Shown one piece after another: positions 1 to 10,099 of a DNA stretch of 64,000 bases. The stretch spans positions 3,472,001 through 3,536,000 of the forward strand of contig NZ_AP024655.1 of assembly GCF_019977355.1 (NCBI RefSeq). The letters are read 5' to 3'. Origin of the DNA: Arthrobacter sp. NicSoilB8. Lineage in GTDB: Bacteria; Actinomycetota; Actinomycetes; Actinomycetales; Micrococcaceae. How positions within the stretch are numbered: position 1 is the first letter of the stretch; every line of letters starts with the position of its first letter. A program made the translations under genes and the position numbers. Below the pieces are notes generated by a model that saw only the letters and a program-made list of their open reading frames with translations, was not told the origin of the DNA and did not search any database.

Positions 1-2683
1 CTCCCGAATTTCCGCCGAACAACTGGTTCAGTGCCTCGTCCAGCGTGGGCGCGAACCCGATCTTGTCGCCGAAGGCCACCAGGACCCGCTGCAGCGTCGG
101 GTAGGAGGTTTCACCCGTGGAGCGCAGATAGACGGGCTGGACATAGGCCATGCCGCCGCCCACGGGCAGCGTCAGCAGGTTGCCGTTGAGCACCGCCGAC
201 GCACCCTGGCGCAGGAGGTTGAGGGCCTGCGAAACGGTGGGGTCGGAGTTGAACTTGTTCTGCGCCTGGCCGGGGCCGGGGACCTGGGTCTCCGGCGGGA
301 TTTGCAGCAGCCTGAGCTGGCCGTAGCTGTCCGCCTTGACGCCCTTCTGGTTGCCTGCATCGGAGTCCGCGGCCAGGAAGCCGTAGAGCACGTTGCGGGC
401 GTTGCCGTTGACCACCTGCGGGATGAACGAAGAGGTCAGCTGGAACGCCGGCTTGTCCTGATCGGGCATCTTGAGCGACATGTAGTACGGCGGCTGTTTG
501 ACGTCGTCCTTGACGGTGGGGTCGTTAGGAACGGACCACGCGTCAATGTTGGTGTAGAAGCTGTCGGGATTGGTCACGTGGTAGCGGCCCAGAAGCTCGC
601 GCTGAACCTTGAACAGGTCCTCCGGGTACCGCACATGGCTCATGAGCGCACCGGACATCTCGGAATACGGCTTCACCGACGTCGGGAAGATCTTCTGCCA
701 GGCCTTCAGCACCGGGTCCTGGTCGTCCCACGCGTACAGCGTCACGGAGCCGTCGTAAGCATCCACGGTGGCCTTGACCGAGTTACGGATGTAGTTCACC
801 GAGCTGTTGGGCAGGGCCACTGTGCGGTTGGCGACGGTCTGCGAGTCGGCCGTGGCGGCGGAGAGCTGTTCCTGCTGGGAGTACGGGAAGTACGGGCTCG
901 TGGTGTACCCGTCCACGATCCACTTCACCCGGCCGTCGACGACGGCGGGATAGGGGTTGCCGTCCACCGTCAGGTACGGTGCTACCTTCTCGACGCGGTC
1001 CCGCGGGTTGCGGTCGTAAAGGATCTGGGACTCGGCGTTCACACCGTCGGAAAGCAGCAGGTCCGAGGACTGGAACTTGATCGCATAGAGAATCTTGTTG
1101 AAGAAACTGCCCACATTCGGACCGCCGTTGCCGGTAAAGGTGTACTGCGTTTCGCCGTCGCCTTCCTTGGCCGCGGGCCGGTCCTGCTCGCGGTGCGGCG
1201 CGCCGTCCGGGGCGCCCACGATCGAGTAGTCGGGCGAGTTCTGGCCGAAGTAGACGCGGGGCTGGTACGTCGAATCATTGCCGAGCACGCCGGTGGACGG
1301 GATGCCCGCCTGCAGGAATTCCGGCTTGCCGTCGACGGTGAACTTGTTGCCCTTGGCCGCGACAACGCCATAGCCGTGCGTGTAGACCACGTGCCGGTTC
1401 AGCCAGGACTGCTGGTTCGTGGCCAGTCCGTCCGGGTTCAGTTCACGGACGGCGATGACCGTGTCCTGGATCTTGCCGTTGATCTCGTAGCGGTCCACGT
1501 TCAGGGCGCTGGGGAACTGGTAGTAAGGCCGGTACTGCTCCAGCTGCGAGAACGCATCCGAGATCAGGTTCGGGTCCAGCAGACGGATGTTGGCGGTGGT
1601 CTGCGCATCGGGGGCCAGCGCGCCGGTCGTGGCGTTGGTGGTGGCGTTGTACCGCTTTTCCTGGACCTTATCCAGGCCGTAGGCGGCCCGGGTCATGGCG
1701 ATGTTCCGCTTGATGTATTCGTTCTCGAGCGTCTGCTCCGAGGGCCGGACCTGGAACTGCTGGATGACCCACGGGTAGACCCCGCCGGCCAGGATGGCCG
1801 TGATGATGAGCATGGCGGTGCCGATCACCGGGAGCCGCCACTTGCCGATCACCGCGGCGATGATGAACAGCACGGCCACGATGGCCGCGGCCACGGCCAG
1901 GATGGCCTTGGTCGGGATGACGGCGTTCACGTCCGTGTACAGCGCACCGGCCCAACGTCCGCCGTTGTTCTGGACCGTGGAATACCGGTCCAGCCAGAAA
2001 TTGATGCCCAGCAGCAGCAGGAAGGCAGCGCCCGTGACAGCCAGGTGGATCTGCGCGGCGCGGCTGGTGAAGATCCCGCGTTCCATGATCCGGATACTGC
2101 CGTAGAGGTAGTGGGTGAGGATGCCGGCAAGTCCCGCGACCACCGTGACGCTGATGAGGAACCCGGTGACGAAGCCGAGGAAGGGAAGGGTCATCAGGTA
2201 GAAGCTGATGTCCAGGTTGAACTGCGGATCGTTCTGGCCGAAGGGCTCCTGGTTCAGGAAGAGCAGGACTTTCTGCCACTGGCTCGCCGCGGCGCTGCCG
2301 GCGAACAGGCCGAAGAGGATGGGGAGGCCCACCATCACGACGCGCCGGATTGGTTCGAGCTGGACCTGGTACCGGTTCAGGTTGTCCCGGATTTCCGAGT
2401 CGGGGGCATAGACCGGCCGGGCGTGGTACGCGATCCGGATGGCGAAGAAGACGGCGGCAAACATGATGGCGAAACCGGTCAGGAAGATCGCGATCCTGGC
2501 CAGGTTCTCGGTCATGAACACTTCGAAGAAGCCCAGTTGCTGGTACCAGAGGACATCCGTCCACACATTGGCGAAGAAGATGAATCCGACCACGATCAGG
2601 GCCACGATGATCAGCGTCGGCGTCAGGGCGCCGCGTCGTGTCTGGGGTCTTCCGGGCGGGACAGTGCTGGCGGGACGGGACAA
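1..2683 (-). CDS. UPF0182 (COG1615) family integral membrane protein, C-terminus cut by window edge
   Basis: Large membrane protein of the actinobacterial UPF0182 family, whose function is unknown. About 894 codons are visible. Members are usually a little under 1000 residues, so only the acidic tail is missing. The first ~310 residues hold about seven hydrophobic membrane segments, starting with one near residues 22-42. A long soluble, presumably extracytoplasmic domain follows and carries family-typical stretches such as [16 protein letters not shown] and [16 protein letters not shown] chose the TTG start at 2683 because GAGG lies 8 bases before it and the only nearby ATG is out of frame. 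The gene follows the PDZ-Lon protease gene on the same strand after a 214-bp gap, an arrangement also known in mycobacteria (Rv3193c/Rv3194c). The family call is sure; the function is not known. Confidence 0.93.
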   Translation of the reverse strand, partial: MSRPASTVPPGRPQTRRGALTPTLIIVALIVVGFIFFANVWTDVLWYQQLGFFEVFMTENLARIAIFLTGFAIMFAAVFFAIRIAYHARPVYAPDSEIRDNLNRYQVQLEPIRRVVMVGLPILFGLFAGSAAASQWQKVLLFLNQEPFGQNDPQFNLDISFYLMTLPFLGFVTGFLISVTVVAGLAGILTHYLYGSIRIMERGIFTSRAAQIHLAVTGAAFLLLLGINFWLDRYSTVQNNGGRWAGALYTDVNAVIPTKAILAVAAAIVAVLFIIAAVIGKWRLPVIGTAMLIITAILAGGVYPWVIQQFQVRPSEQTLENEYIKRNIAMTRAAYGLDKVQEKRYNATTNATTGALAPDAQTTANIRLLDPNLISDAFSQLEQYRPYYQFPSALNVDRYEINGKIQDTVIAVRELNPDGLATNQQSWLNRHVVYTHGYGVVAAKGNKFTVDGKPEFLQAGIPSTGVLGNDSTYQPRVYFGQNSPDYSIVGAPDGAPHREQDRPAAKEGDGETQYTFTGNGGPNVGSFFNKILYAIKFQSSDLLLSDGVNAESQILYDRNPRDRVEKVAPYLTVDGNPYPAVVDGRVKWIVDGYTTSPYFPYSQQEQLSAATADSQTVANRTVALPNSSVNYIRNSVKATVDAYDGSVTLYAWDDQDPVLKAWQKIFPTSVKPYSEMSGALMSHVRYPEDLFKVQRELLGRYHVTNPDSFYTNIDAWSVPNDPTVKDDVKQPPYYMSLKMPDQDKPAFQLTSSFIPQVVNGNARNVLYGFLAADSDAGNQKGVKADSYGQLRLLQIPPETQVPGPGQAQNKFNSDPTVSQALNLLRQGASAVLNGNLLTLPVGGGMAYVQPVYLRSTGETSYPTLQRVLVAFGDKIGFAPTLDEALNQLFGGNSG

Positions 2684-2790
2684 ACTCGGTACCTCATAGC
2701 TGGTCGTCTACTGCTGGTTTTTAGTTATTGGTCGCTGCTGCGACTCAGTCCTGCGACTAAGTGCCGGTGTAGCAGGGTTGATGCATTCTA

Positions 2791-2853
2791 ACGGCCGCCG
2801 CTGCCGCTCCGTCAGGGTCCTACAGCATGCCCCGGCGGGACGGCGGCGGCCGT
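2791..2853. other. Inverted repeat between PDZ-Lon and UPF0182 genes
   Basis: The arms ACGGCCGCCG (2791-2800) and CGGCGGCCGT (2844-2853) can pair over a 43-base loop. The repeat lies in the 214-bp gap between two same-strand genes. There is no T-run, so it may be a weak terminator, an attenuator or nothing. No other structure is evident in the gap. Confidence 0.25.
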
Positions 2854-2897
2854 CATTAGTGCCACGAGTGAGGCCGGCGCTTAGTTCCGCGGCCAGT

Positions 2898-4046
2898 CTA
2901 GTTGCTGGTGCAGACGGGGAGGCCGGATGTGTCGCCGCCTGACGCGGCCAGTTCAACCGCTTTTCGTGCCTCGGTCAGGTTCTCCACCCTGACGACCTGC
3001 AGGCCGTCGGGAACGTGGCCCACGACGTCGTCGCAATTGGCCGCCGGTGCCAGGAACATCGTGGCCCCGCCGGACCTGGCCCCCTGCATCTTCTGGGCGA
3101 TCCCGCCGATGGGCCCTACGGCGCCGTCCGGGGTGATGGTTCCGGTCCCGGCGATGTGCTTGCCCCCGGTCAGGTCCCCGGGCGTGACGGTATCGATGAT
3201 GCCCAGGGCGAACATCATGCCCGCGCTGGGGCCTCCCACCTTGTCGAGGGAGATCTTGACGTCAAACGGGAAGGTGAATTTGTACTGCAGCAGGACGCCG
3301 AGGATGTAGCGGCCGGCGCTGTTCTTGGCCGGAGTGATCGCGACGGGCACCTGGCTGCCGGCGCGTTCCACGATGACTTTGACGGGCTTGCCGTTGCCGG
3401 CGGCCAGTTCCGTCTGGACGACACCGAGGGCCGTGATGGGCTTGTCGTTAATCGAGACCAGAACGTCGCCTGTTTCCAGCAGACCCTTCGAGGCGGAGTC
3501 GTCCGGGAGGCCGGCCACCTGCATTTTCTGTTCGAACGGAATCTTGAGTTCCTTCAGTGCCGAGGCGACGGCGTTCTCCTGGGAGGTGGTCATCGCGGTG
3601 GCGCTCTCCTGCTGTGACTGTTCCTTGGTCACGCCGGTGGGGAACAGCAGTTCCTGCGGGTAGACGGCCTTGGTCCCGTTGAGCCACGCCGAAAACGCCT
3701 CGAACACGCTGACTGGACCGTTCGGGCCGCCGTCGACATAGACGGTGGTCAGGTCCAGATTGCCCTTGGCGGGGAACGTCTCGTGGCCGGTCACACTGAT
3801 GACCGGTTTGCCGTTGTCCTCGCCAATGGTGTTGAAGGTAGGTCCGGGAGACTCGACCACGTAGGGCACCGGGAGGCTCACCGCGGTGAGCCCCAGGGCC
3901 AAGGTCAGCAGCCCCGAGACCAGCATGGCTGACGACCGGTTGCCGCGCTTGTGCGGTACGCCGGCACCTGCCGCTCGCGACCTCCTGCCCCGGACCGGGC
4001 CGGCCGCCGGGTCGCTGGCGGGCTGTTCACCTTGGGTGACTGTCAT
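2898..4046 (-). CDS. PDZ domain-containing membrane-anchored Lon-type (S16) serine protease
   Basis: A 382-residue protease of the YlbL type. A short basic N-terminus is followed by one membrane anchor (about residues 38-58), a PDZ domain (about 150-240, containing LLETGDVLVSINDKPI) and a Lon S16 proteolytic domain (about 250-370). The Ser-Lys catalytic dyad is visible as S274 in GGPSAGMMFAL and K319 in GGIAQKMQGA. There is no AAA+ module, so substrates must reach it without ATP-driven unfolding, probably at the outer face of the membrane. The reading frame extends upstream, but the ATG at 4046 is preceded by GGAGAGG at good spacing. The zincin_2 gene is divergent. The mycobacterial counterpart is Rv3194c. 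Substrates are unknown. Confidence 0.93.
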   Translation of the reverse strand: MTVTQGEQPASDPAAGPVRGRRSRAAGAGVPHKRGNRSSAMLVSGLLTLALGLTAVSLPVPYVVESPGPTFNTIGEDNGKPVISVTGHETFPAKGNLDLTTVYVDGGPNGPVSVFEAFSAWLNGTKAVYPQELLFPTGVTKEQSQQESATAMTTSQENAVASALKELKIPFEQKMQVAGLPDDSASKGLLETGDVLVSINDKPITALGVVQTELAAGNGKPVKVIVERAGSQVPVAITPAKNSAGRYILGVLLQYKFTFPFDVKISLDKVGGPSAGMMFALGIIDTVTPGDLTGGKHIAGTGTITPDGAVGPIGGIAQKMQGARSGGATMFLAPAANCDDVVGHVPDGLQVVRVENLTEARKAVELAASGGDTSGLPVCTSN

Positions 4047-4342
4047 TGAACGACCTCTCCGTGCCGGCGCGAGGGGCGGCGGCACCTGACAGGATTCGCC
4101 GAAAGGCAACCCCGTCACGACAAGCCTGCCAGGACATCCTGACAGGATGCCGTGACCACGCACTTGGGCCGCAGCCTACCCGAGGCTGCCGCATGCAAAT
4201 ATTCCAACTTCCAACAGTACGCGCTTGCTACCCCGGAGTGCTCTTTGCCTACAGCGAACGTGCCGCGGTTTCGGCAGACAGCCACTCTCGCCGGGGGGTA
4301 CCGTGAAGTTGAGAAGCAGCCACACCGACGATCGGCGGGATC

Positions 4343-5800
4343 ATGACCTCCAACCCACTCAATCCGTCCAATGGCGACGAGGAACCCAAGGATCCCTTGG
4401 CCGAAATGCTCAAGAACCTGATGGGCGGCCAGGGCATGGGCAATATCGACCCCGCCGAACTCGCCAAGGCCGCGGGACTGCCGGACGATCCCAATCTCCT
4501 GGCCCAGATGTTCTCCCAGGTGCAGGCGATGATGAGCGCCCCGACGGAGGGGCCCGTCAATTGGCAACTGGCGCACGAGAACGCCCGGCGGGTGGCGGCC
4601 AGCGGGTCCGACCCCTCGGTCACCGCACAACAGTCGCGTGAGGTCGACGAGGCCCTGCGGCTGGCCGAACTCTGGCTGGACCAGGTCACGGGGCTTCCGG
4701 CCACGGGACTGATCGGCCGGGCATGGTCCCGTGCCGAATGGGTCGAGGAAACCCTCGGCACGTGGAAGCGGTTGACCGAGCCGGTGGCCAACAGCATTGC
4801 CAACGCGCTTTCCGCCGCCATGACCGAGCAGATGCCCGAGGAAATGAAGGCGATGATGGGCGGCGCCTCCTCGATGATCCAGAACATGGGCGGGGCGATT
4901 TTCGGCATGCAGCTCGGCCAGGCGATCGGCGCGCTCTCGGCCGAAGTGGTCAGCTCCACGGACATCGGGGTGCCCCTGGCAGACCTCGAAATGGCGCTCC
5001 TGCCGGCCAATGTGGCGAAATTCGGTGAGGGCCTCAGCCTGCCGGAAAATGACATCCGCCTGTTCCTCGCGGTGCGCGAGGCCGCCCACGCCCGCCTCTT
5101 CGTCCAGGTCCCCTGGCTCCGCGGACACCTGCTCAGCGCGATCGAGGCCTATGCCCGCGGCATCCACATCGATACGTCCAAGATCGAAGAACTTGCCCGG
5201 GAGATCGATCCCAGCAACCCCGAGGGCATCCAGGAGGCGCTCTCGCAGGGTGTCTTCATGCCGCAGCGCACGCCTGCGCAGGAGCAGGCCCTCGAAAAGC
5301 TGGAGACGGCCCTGGCTCTGGTGGAGGGCTGGGTGGACGAACTCACCTGGGGCGCCACCGAGAAGCTGCTCCCCTCCGCCGCCGCACTGCGCGAGACCGT
5401 ACGGCGCCGCCGGGCCACCGGGGGGCCCGCGGAGCACGCGTTCTCCTCCCTTGTGGGACTCGAACTGCGGCCGCGCCGGCTCCGCGAGGCCGCCACGCTG
5501 TGGGCCTCGCTCAAGGACGAGCGTGGCATTGAGGGCCGCGATGCCGTCTGGCAGCATCCTGATCTGCTGCCCACGGCAGAGGACCTGGACGATCCGCAGG
5601 GCTTCACTGAACGCCGGAAGCTTGCCGAAGCCAGCGACAGCGAGGTCGATGACGCCCTGCAGAAGCTTCTCAGCGGCGGCTTCGACGAGCAAGCCGACGC
5701 CGGTACGGAGGACTCAGGCTCCGGCCAGGAACCGCCGGCGGACAACGACGACGACCGTGAGGACGGCGGGCCGGAAGAGGGCGGCAGCCCCAAGGCTTAG
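4343..5800 (+). CDS. Zincin_2 / DUF2342 family putative zinc-dependent metalloprotease
   Basis: A 485-residue protein of the actinobacterial zincin_2 family (formerly DUF2342, annotated as 'hydrolase' or 'F420-associated'). The putative metal site is the motif REAAHARLF, with E246 and H249. Around residues 160-200 lies a Met/Gly/Ala-rich stretch (GGASSMIQNMGGAIFG) typical of the family. The N-terminal 40 residues and the acidic C-terminal ~40 residues look disordered. The ATG at 4343 follows GGCGGGATC. A possible -10 TACCGT at 4298-4303 would give a leader of about 30 bases. Proteolytic activity has not been established for the family to my knowledge. The gene is the Rv3195 equivalent and is divergent from the PDZ-Lon protease gene. 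Confidence 0.88.
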   Translation: MTSNPLNPSNGDEEPKDPLAEMLKNLMGGQGMGNIDPAELAKAAGLPDDPNLLAQMFSQVQAMMSAPTEGPVNWQLAHENARRVAASGSDPSVTAQQSREVDEALRLAELWLDQVTGLPATGLIGRAWSRAEWVEETLGTWKRLTEPVANSIANALSAAMTEQMPEEMKAMMGGASSMIQNMGGAIFGMQLGQAIGALSAEVVSSTDIGVPLADLEMALLPANVAKFGEGLSLPENDIRLFLAVREAAHARLFVQVPWLRGHLLSAIEAYARGIHIDTSKIEELAREIDPSNPEGIQEALSQGVFMPQRTPAQEQALEKLETALALVEGWVDELTWGATEKLLPSAAALRETVRRRRATGGPAEHAFSSLVGLELRPRRLREAATLWASLKDERGIEGRDAVWQHPDLLPTAEDLDDPQGFTERRKLAEASDSEVDDALQKLLSGGFDEQADAGTEDSGSGQEPPADNDDDREDGGPEEGGSPKA

Positions 5801-5886
5801 TGTCCGGGCGCCTGGTGTCTGGGCCCTTGGCGCCTGGCGCCTGACACTTCCGTCGGCCGCAGCGCCAGACCGCGAACGTTGGAACG

Positions 5887-6555
5887 TCAGTGGGCCCCGG
5901 CCGGGATTTCGGTTCCGTCCGGGGTTTCGTCGTATCCGTCGCCGTATGCTTCACCGGGCGATGCCTCGCCGGGCGGCAGGCCGCGAGAGGTCGCGAATGA
6001 GACTCCCTCAAGGAAGGCCTTGGCACGCTCCGTTTCCGGGTACGCCTCCAGCAGCCGCCAGAACGCGGCGTCGTGGCCTGCCACCAGGAGGTGGGCGAGT
6101 TCGTGGAGCAGCACGTAGTCGATCACCCACTGCGGCATGGGCTGAAGCTTTGCCGAGAGCCGGATGGTTCCCTCCGACGGCGTCGCCGAACCCCAGCGCG
6201 AGTTCTGGTTGGTGACCCAGCGGACCGAGGACGGCACCGCCCGGCCGCCCAGGTATTTCGCTGACAGCTCGGCGGCGTGGGTGGCAAGATCGGCATCAGA
6301 GCGGGGACGCCGCCGGCCGGAGCCACGGGCGCCGCGGGCCCCCTGCAGCCGGAGCTTTTCCAGCATACGGTGAACCCATTCCCGCTCCTGGGCCCTGCTG
6401 AACGAGGCGGGAATGGCGACCACGGCGGTGCCGTCTTCCCAGAACGCGGCGACGGTCCGGCGTCGGCGGGCGGACCGTCGCACCACAACGGGGGCGCCGT
6501 CGGCGGTGGTCAGCGGTGGGGTGGGCGGCGTGGCAGCGGGAACCGCACGGGTCAT
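5887..6555 (-). CDS. YgjP/WLM-type (DUF45) zinc metallopeptidase
   Basis: A 222-residue protein with a clear gluzincin motif HELAHLLVAGH at residues 151-161 (H151 and H155 as zinc ligands, E152 catalytic). The upstream segment NQNSRWGSATPSEGTIRLS is the hallmark of the YgjP-like DUF45 family. The C-terminal ~30 residues are Gly/Asp-rich and probably flexible. The start codon overlaps the uvrD2 stop (TGATG at 6557-6553), so the two genes are translationally coupled. The longer upstream reading frame lies inside uvrD2 and is not used. The family is recurrently linked to DNA helicases and nucleases; the role here is inferred from coupling only. It converges on the zincin_2 gene across 86 bp. Confidence 0.9.
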   Translation of the reverse strand: MTRAVPAATPPTPPLTTADGAPVVVRRSARRRRTVAAFWEDGTAVVAIPASFSRAQEREWVHRMLEKLRLQGARGARGSGRRRPRSDADLATHAAELSAKYLGGRAVPSSVRWVTNQNSRWGSATPSEGTIRLSAKLQPMPQWVIDYVLLHELAHLLVAGHDAAFWRLLEAYPETERAKAFLEGVSFATSRGLPPGEASPGEAYGDGYDETPDGTEIPAGAH

Positions 6556-8759
6556 CACTGAACCGTGCTTTCCGCCAGGACAGTGAGGACGGCCTCGCCG
6601 TACTTCTCCAGTTTGGCGGGACCCACGCCGGCGAGCTTGGCCAACTGTTCCAGCGAGTCGGGGGGGGCCTCGGCGATGGCGGTCAGTGTGGCATCGGTGA
6701 ACACGACAAACGCCGGGACGTCGGCCTCGAGGGCCACGTCCTTCCGCCATTGCCGCAAAGCCTCGAACGTTTGTTCCTCATAGCTGGGCGGGCACTGGTT
6801 GCAGCGCCCCACCTTGCGTTCCGCGCCGCTGGAGAGCATGCTGCCGCAGACCCGGCACGACGCCGGGACGGCCGCCTTCCGGCGCGGCGCAGCCCCCTTG
6901 CCCCGGAGCTGGGAGCTGGCCACCGAATCGGGGCGCAGCCCGTCCAGGAAGCGGGAAGGCTTACGGTTGGCCCGCCCGCCCGGTGTCCGCGCGGTGGACC
7001 AGGACAGGAACAAGTGTTCGCGGGCGCGGGTGATGCCCACATACAGGAGCCGGCGTTCCTCGTCCACCGCTTCGGGGCTGTCCGCGAAAGAGATCGGCAT
7101 GAGTCCCTCGCTGAGCCCCACCAGGAACACGGCGTCCCACTCCAGGCCCTTGGCGGCGTGCAGCGATGCCAGGGTGACGCCCTGGACGGTCGGCGCGTGC
7201 TGGGCAAGCGACCGTTCCTGGAGCTCGTTGACGAAGTCGGACAGGCTGAACTGTGCCCCGCGGCTGATCACGAGTTCGTCGGCCAGGGCCACGAGGGCGG
7301 CCAGCGATTCCCAGCGTTCCCGGAGCGCGCCGCCGCTGTGCGGGGCCGCGTCGGTGTAACCGAGGGAGGAAACAATGTCGCGGACCAGCTGCCCGAGCGG
7401 CTCGGGCGCGGCGGTTTCGGCCACCGCCCGGGTGGCGGCCCGGAGCTGCAGGATGGCGTCCCTGACTTCCTTCCGGGCGAAGAATCGCTCGCCGCCGCGC
7501 AGCTGGTATCCGATTCCCGCCGAGGCCAGGGCCTGTTCGTAGGCTTCGGACTGCCCATTGGTGCGGAAGAGCACGGCGACCTGGCTGGCCGGGGTCCCGG
7601 CGTCGAGCAGCTCGCGGATCCGCACGGCCACCGTGGCGGCCTCGGCTTCGTCGTCTGAACATTCGGTGAACTGCGGCACCGGGCCTGCCGGCCGCTGCGC
7701 CACGAGCTGCAGTGGCGTGGCCCAGGCGGCGTCCGCTGCGGGGCCGCCGCTGCGACGGCCGGCGAGCAGGTCGTTGGCAAGCTTGACCACCTGCGGGGTG
7801 GAACGGTAGTCCCGGATGAGCTTGACCACGTGGGCCTCGGGATACATAGCCTTGAAGCCGAGCAGGTGCTTCGGGGAGGCGCCGGTGAAGGAGTAGATGG
7901 TCTGGCTCGCGTCGCCCACGACGCAGAGGTCGTCGCGGCCGCCGAGCCACAGCTCCAGGAGCCGCTGCTGCAGCGGGGAGACGTCCTGGTACTCGTCAAC
8001 GACGAAGTGGCGGTACTGCTCCCGGACGGTCGCCGCCACCTTCGGATCCTCTTGCAGGATGCCCACGGTGATCAGCAGCACGTCCTCGAAGTCGATGACG
8101 TTGCGGTCTGTCTTGACGTCCTCGTACGACTGGAAGACCCGGGCCACGGCAGTGAGGTCGAAGCCGCCCGGATTGCCGCGGCCCTGGGCGTTTTCCAGAT
8201 AGTTCGCCGGGGTCAGCATGGAGACCTTCGCCCATTCGATTTCGGAGGCGAGGTCCCGGATGGAGGCGCGGTCCGTGCTGAGCCGGAGGCGGCGTGCCGC
8301 TTCCGCAATCATCTGCGCCTTGTGGTCCAGCAGGTTGGGCAGCGTGCCGCCGACCGCCTGCGGCCAGAAGAACTGCAGCTGGCGCAGCGCCGCGGCGTGG
8401 AAGGTGCGGGCCTGGACGTTGCCGACGCCGAGGTCACGGAGCCGGCTGCGCATCTCGGCGGCGGCCCGGGCAGTGAAGGTGACGGCCAGGAGACGCTGCG
8501 GGCTGTACACCCCCGAGTGCACGCCATAGGCGATCCGGTGCGTGATGGCGCGGGTCTTCCCGGTCCCGGCGCCAGCCAGGACGCACATGGGTCCTTGCAG
8601 GGTGCTGGCGACCTCGCGCTGCTCGGCGTCGAGGCCGCCCAGGATCCGTTCCTCGAGCGAGCGGGCATCCGGTTCCGGGCCGACGTCGGACGTGGCGTCC
8701 CCCGGCCCGGCAGGCTCGCCGACGGGAGTGGTACTGAAGTTCAATTTCTCTGTGGTCAC
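6555..8759 (-). CDS. uvrD2: ATP-dependent DNA helicase UvrD2 (SF1A, tetracysteine plus HRDC)
   Basis: A 734-residue SF1A 3'-5' DNA helicase. Walker A AGAGTGKT lies at residues 62-69, and the Walker B/motif II is VVDEYQDVSPLQQ near 257. Later motifs include GVTLASLHAAKGLEWDAVFL and the motif VI region RRLLYVGITRAREHLFLSW. The tail carries a tetracysteine cluster (CRVCG ... CNQC, about residues 637-658) and an HRDC domain (about 667-734). That combination defines mycobacterial-type UvrD2, which is essential in M. tuberculosis. The protein starts with GTG. It is coupled to the downstream WLM peptidase gene and lies about 50 bp after nudC on the same strand. It probably acts in repair and replication-fork processing. 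Confidence 0.97.
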   Translation of the reverse strand: MTTEKLNFSTTPVGEPAGPGDATSDVGPEPDARSLEERILGGLDAEQREVASTLQGPMCVLAGAGTGKTRAITHRIAYGVHSGVYSPQRLLAVTFTARAAAEMRSRLRDLGVGNVQARTFHAAALRQLQFFWPQAVGGTLPNLLDHKAQMIAEAARRLRLSTDRASIRDLASEIEWAKVSMLTPANYLENAQGRGNPGGFDLTAVARVFQSYEDVKTDRNVIDFEDVLLITVGILQEDPKVAATVREQYRHFVVDEYQDVSPLQQRLLELWLGGRDDLCVVGDASQTIYSFTGASPKHLLGFKAMYPEAHVVKLIRDYRSTPQVVKLANDLLAGRRSGGPAADAAWATPLQLVAQRPAGPVPQFTECSDDEAEAATVAVRIRELLDAGTPASQVAVLFRTNGQSEAYEQALASAGIGYQLRGGERFFARKEVRDAILQLRAATRAVAETAAPEPLGQLVRDIVSSLGYTDAAPHSGGALRERWESLAALVALADELVISRGAQFSLSDFVNELQERSLAQHAPTVQGVTLASLHAAKGLEWDAVFLVGLSEGLMPISFADSPEAVDEERRLLYVGITRAREHLFLSWSTARTPGGRANRKPSRFLDGLRPDSVASSQLRGKGAAPRRKAAVPASCRVCGSMLSSGAERKVGRCNQCPPSYEEQTFEALRQWRKDVALEADVPAFVVFTDATLTAIAEAPPDSLEQLAKLAGVGPAKLEKYGEAVLTVLAESTVQ

Positions 8760-8809
8760 TTTTGCTGCTCAGTCGGTAGTCGGTGTCCTGCGGAGGGGGA
8801 CAGGCCGTG

Positions 8810-9901
8810 TCAGGCGCTGTCTGCGGCGTCCTGAATGACGCCGCCGTACCAGTGTTCAATGAGGGACCGGGCGATGGAGAGCCTGCTGGAAATGACGATC
8901 TCACCGCTGAGGACGGCTTCCTGCAGTTCGCTCCGGCTGAACCAGCGCGCCCGGGTGACTTCGACGCCGTCGGGCCGGGCTTCGGTGTCCGCCGTGGTGG
9001 CCGTGAAGCCGAGCATCAGGGAAGCAGGGAACGGCCAGGACTGCGAGCCGAGGTACTGGGAGGCCGTGACGCGGACTCCGACCTCCTCACCGATCTCGCG
9101 CTGCACGGCCTGTTCGAGCGACTCCCCCGGCTCGACGAAGCCGGCGAGGGTGGAATAGTTCCGGGCGTCGAGCGGGCCGCCGCCGCCGAGCAGCAGCCTC
9201 CCGTCGGCGCCCACTACCGTCACGATGATGGCCGGGTCCGTGCGGGGATAGTGCTCGGAATTGTCGGCCGGGCACCGGCGGACCCAGCCGCCGGCTTCCG
9301 GCTGCGTGAGCGAGCCGCAGCGCGGGCAATGGGTGTGCGTGGCATGCCAGTTGGCGATGGCGCTGGCTTCGACGAACAACGCCGTATCCGTGGCATTCAA
9401 GCGCGCGGCGACCTCGCGGAAACCTGCCCACTGCGCATCGCCGGGGATGCCGGCCACGTGGGCTTCGAACTCCTCGGCCCTGAGCTCGAACTGCACCGGC
9501 AGGACGAAGAGGACGAGTTCGGTTCCGGCGTCGAGGTCCGAACCGGCCAGGGCCGACCCCAGGTAGATGACGTGCTCCGGAGCGTAGGGGGTGTTCGCCA
9601 GATGCCCGGCCAGCTCGGCCGCGTTCAGGAGCACGAGGCTGTTGTCGCTGACCAGGGCCTGCCGGCCGGAAAGCACCACGGCCCGCGCCGAGCCTGAGTC
9701 GATCAGCTCTGTCAGCATCCCTGGCCTCAACCGGGCCGCGGAGCCGCGGTCGATCAGGGCCGGACGCACGGGAAGGACCGTATCCATCAGGTGGTTGGCG
9801 GGCAAGAGCTGCCCCGCGGGCGCCGCCTGGCCGGGCGACGAGGGTTCAGAGGGCGTTTTCCCTGATGCCGGTGAAGATGCCGGTGACTCCGCAAGACTCA
9901 T
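8810..9901 (-). CDS. nudC: NudC-type NAD(H) pyrophosphatase / RNA NAD-cap hydrolase
   Basis: A 363-residue Nudix hydrolase. The Nudix box GFVEPGESLEQAVQREIGEE is followed by SQSWPFPASLM, the signature of the NADH-pyrophosphatase (NudC) subgroup that also removes NAD caps from RNA. A zinc ribbon precedes it (CPRCG ... RRC). The fourth ligand position reads NSEHYPR instead of a second CxxC, as in other actinobacterial members. I chose the ATG at 9901 rather than 9937 because TACGGT lies exactly six bases before it, as expected for a leaderless transcript. The N-terminal 35 residues are low-complexity. The gene is upstream of uvrD2 on the same strand (Rv3199c-Rv3198c order) and divergent from the APH-like gene. 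Confidence 0.95.
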   Translation of the reverse strand: MSLAESPASSPASGKTPSEPSSPGQAAPAGQLLPANHLMDTVLPVRPALIDRGSAARLRPGMLTELIDSGSARAVVLSGRQALVSDNSLVLLNAAELAGHLANTPYAPEHVIYLGSALAGSDLDAGTELVLFVLPVQFELRAEEFEAHVAGIPGDAQWAGFREVAARLNATDTALFVEASAIANWHATHTHCPRCGSLTQPEAGGWVRRCPADNSEHYPRTDPAIIVTVVGADGRLLLGGGGPLDARNYSTLAGFVEPGESLEQAVQREIGEEVGVRVTASQYLGSQSWPFPASLMLGFTATTADTEARPDGVEVTRARWFSRSELQEAVLSGEIVISSRLSIARSLIEHWYGGVIQDAADSA

Positions 9902-9907
9902 ACACCC

Positions 9908-9913
9908 ACCGTA
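9908..9913 (-). promoter_or_regulatory. Candidate leaderless -10 element of nudC
   Basis: TACGGT fits TAnnnT and ends six bases before the ATG at 9901. No ribosome-binding site is seen. It decides between two in-frame starts. Confidence 0.5.
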
Positions 9914-10099
9914 CTGACTCGGGCTGACAAATGACATTTGCCGTCCCCGCGGCCGCGCGGGCGCAGGCGTGGGACGGATGGGCCCTTTGCCGCGTGATTA
10001 GCGCCGAATTTCCGCTGTTTTGACCCTGATTTGACCCCGATCTCAAGACTCGCCGAGGTGCATCGCCGTCTTGGGCGCCGCTCAATCTACCGTGGAAGG

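Noticed and set aside
302..2791. An 829-codon open frame on the plus strand
   Set aside because: It is antisense to the UPF0182 gene. Its product is His/Arg/Asp-rich without recognisable domains, as expected for the shadow of a high-GC gene, while the minus-strand product is a clear family member.
4115..5692. A 525-codon minus-strand frame over the zincin_2 gene
   Set aside because: Antisense shadow: no motif, and the plus-strand protein matches a known family throughout.
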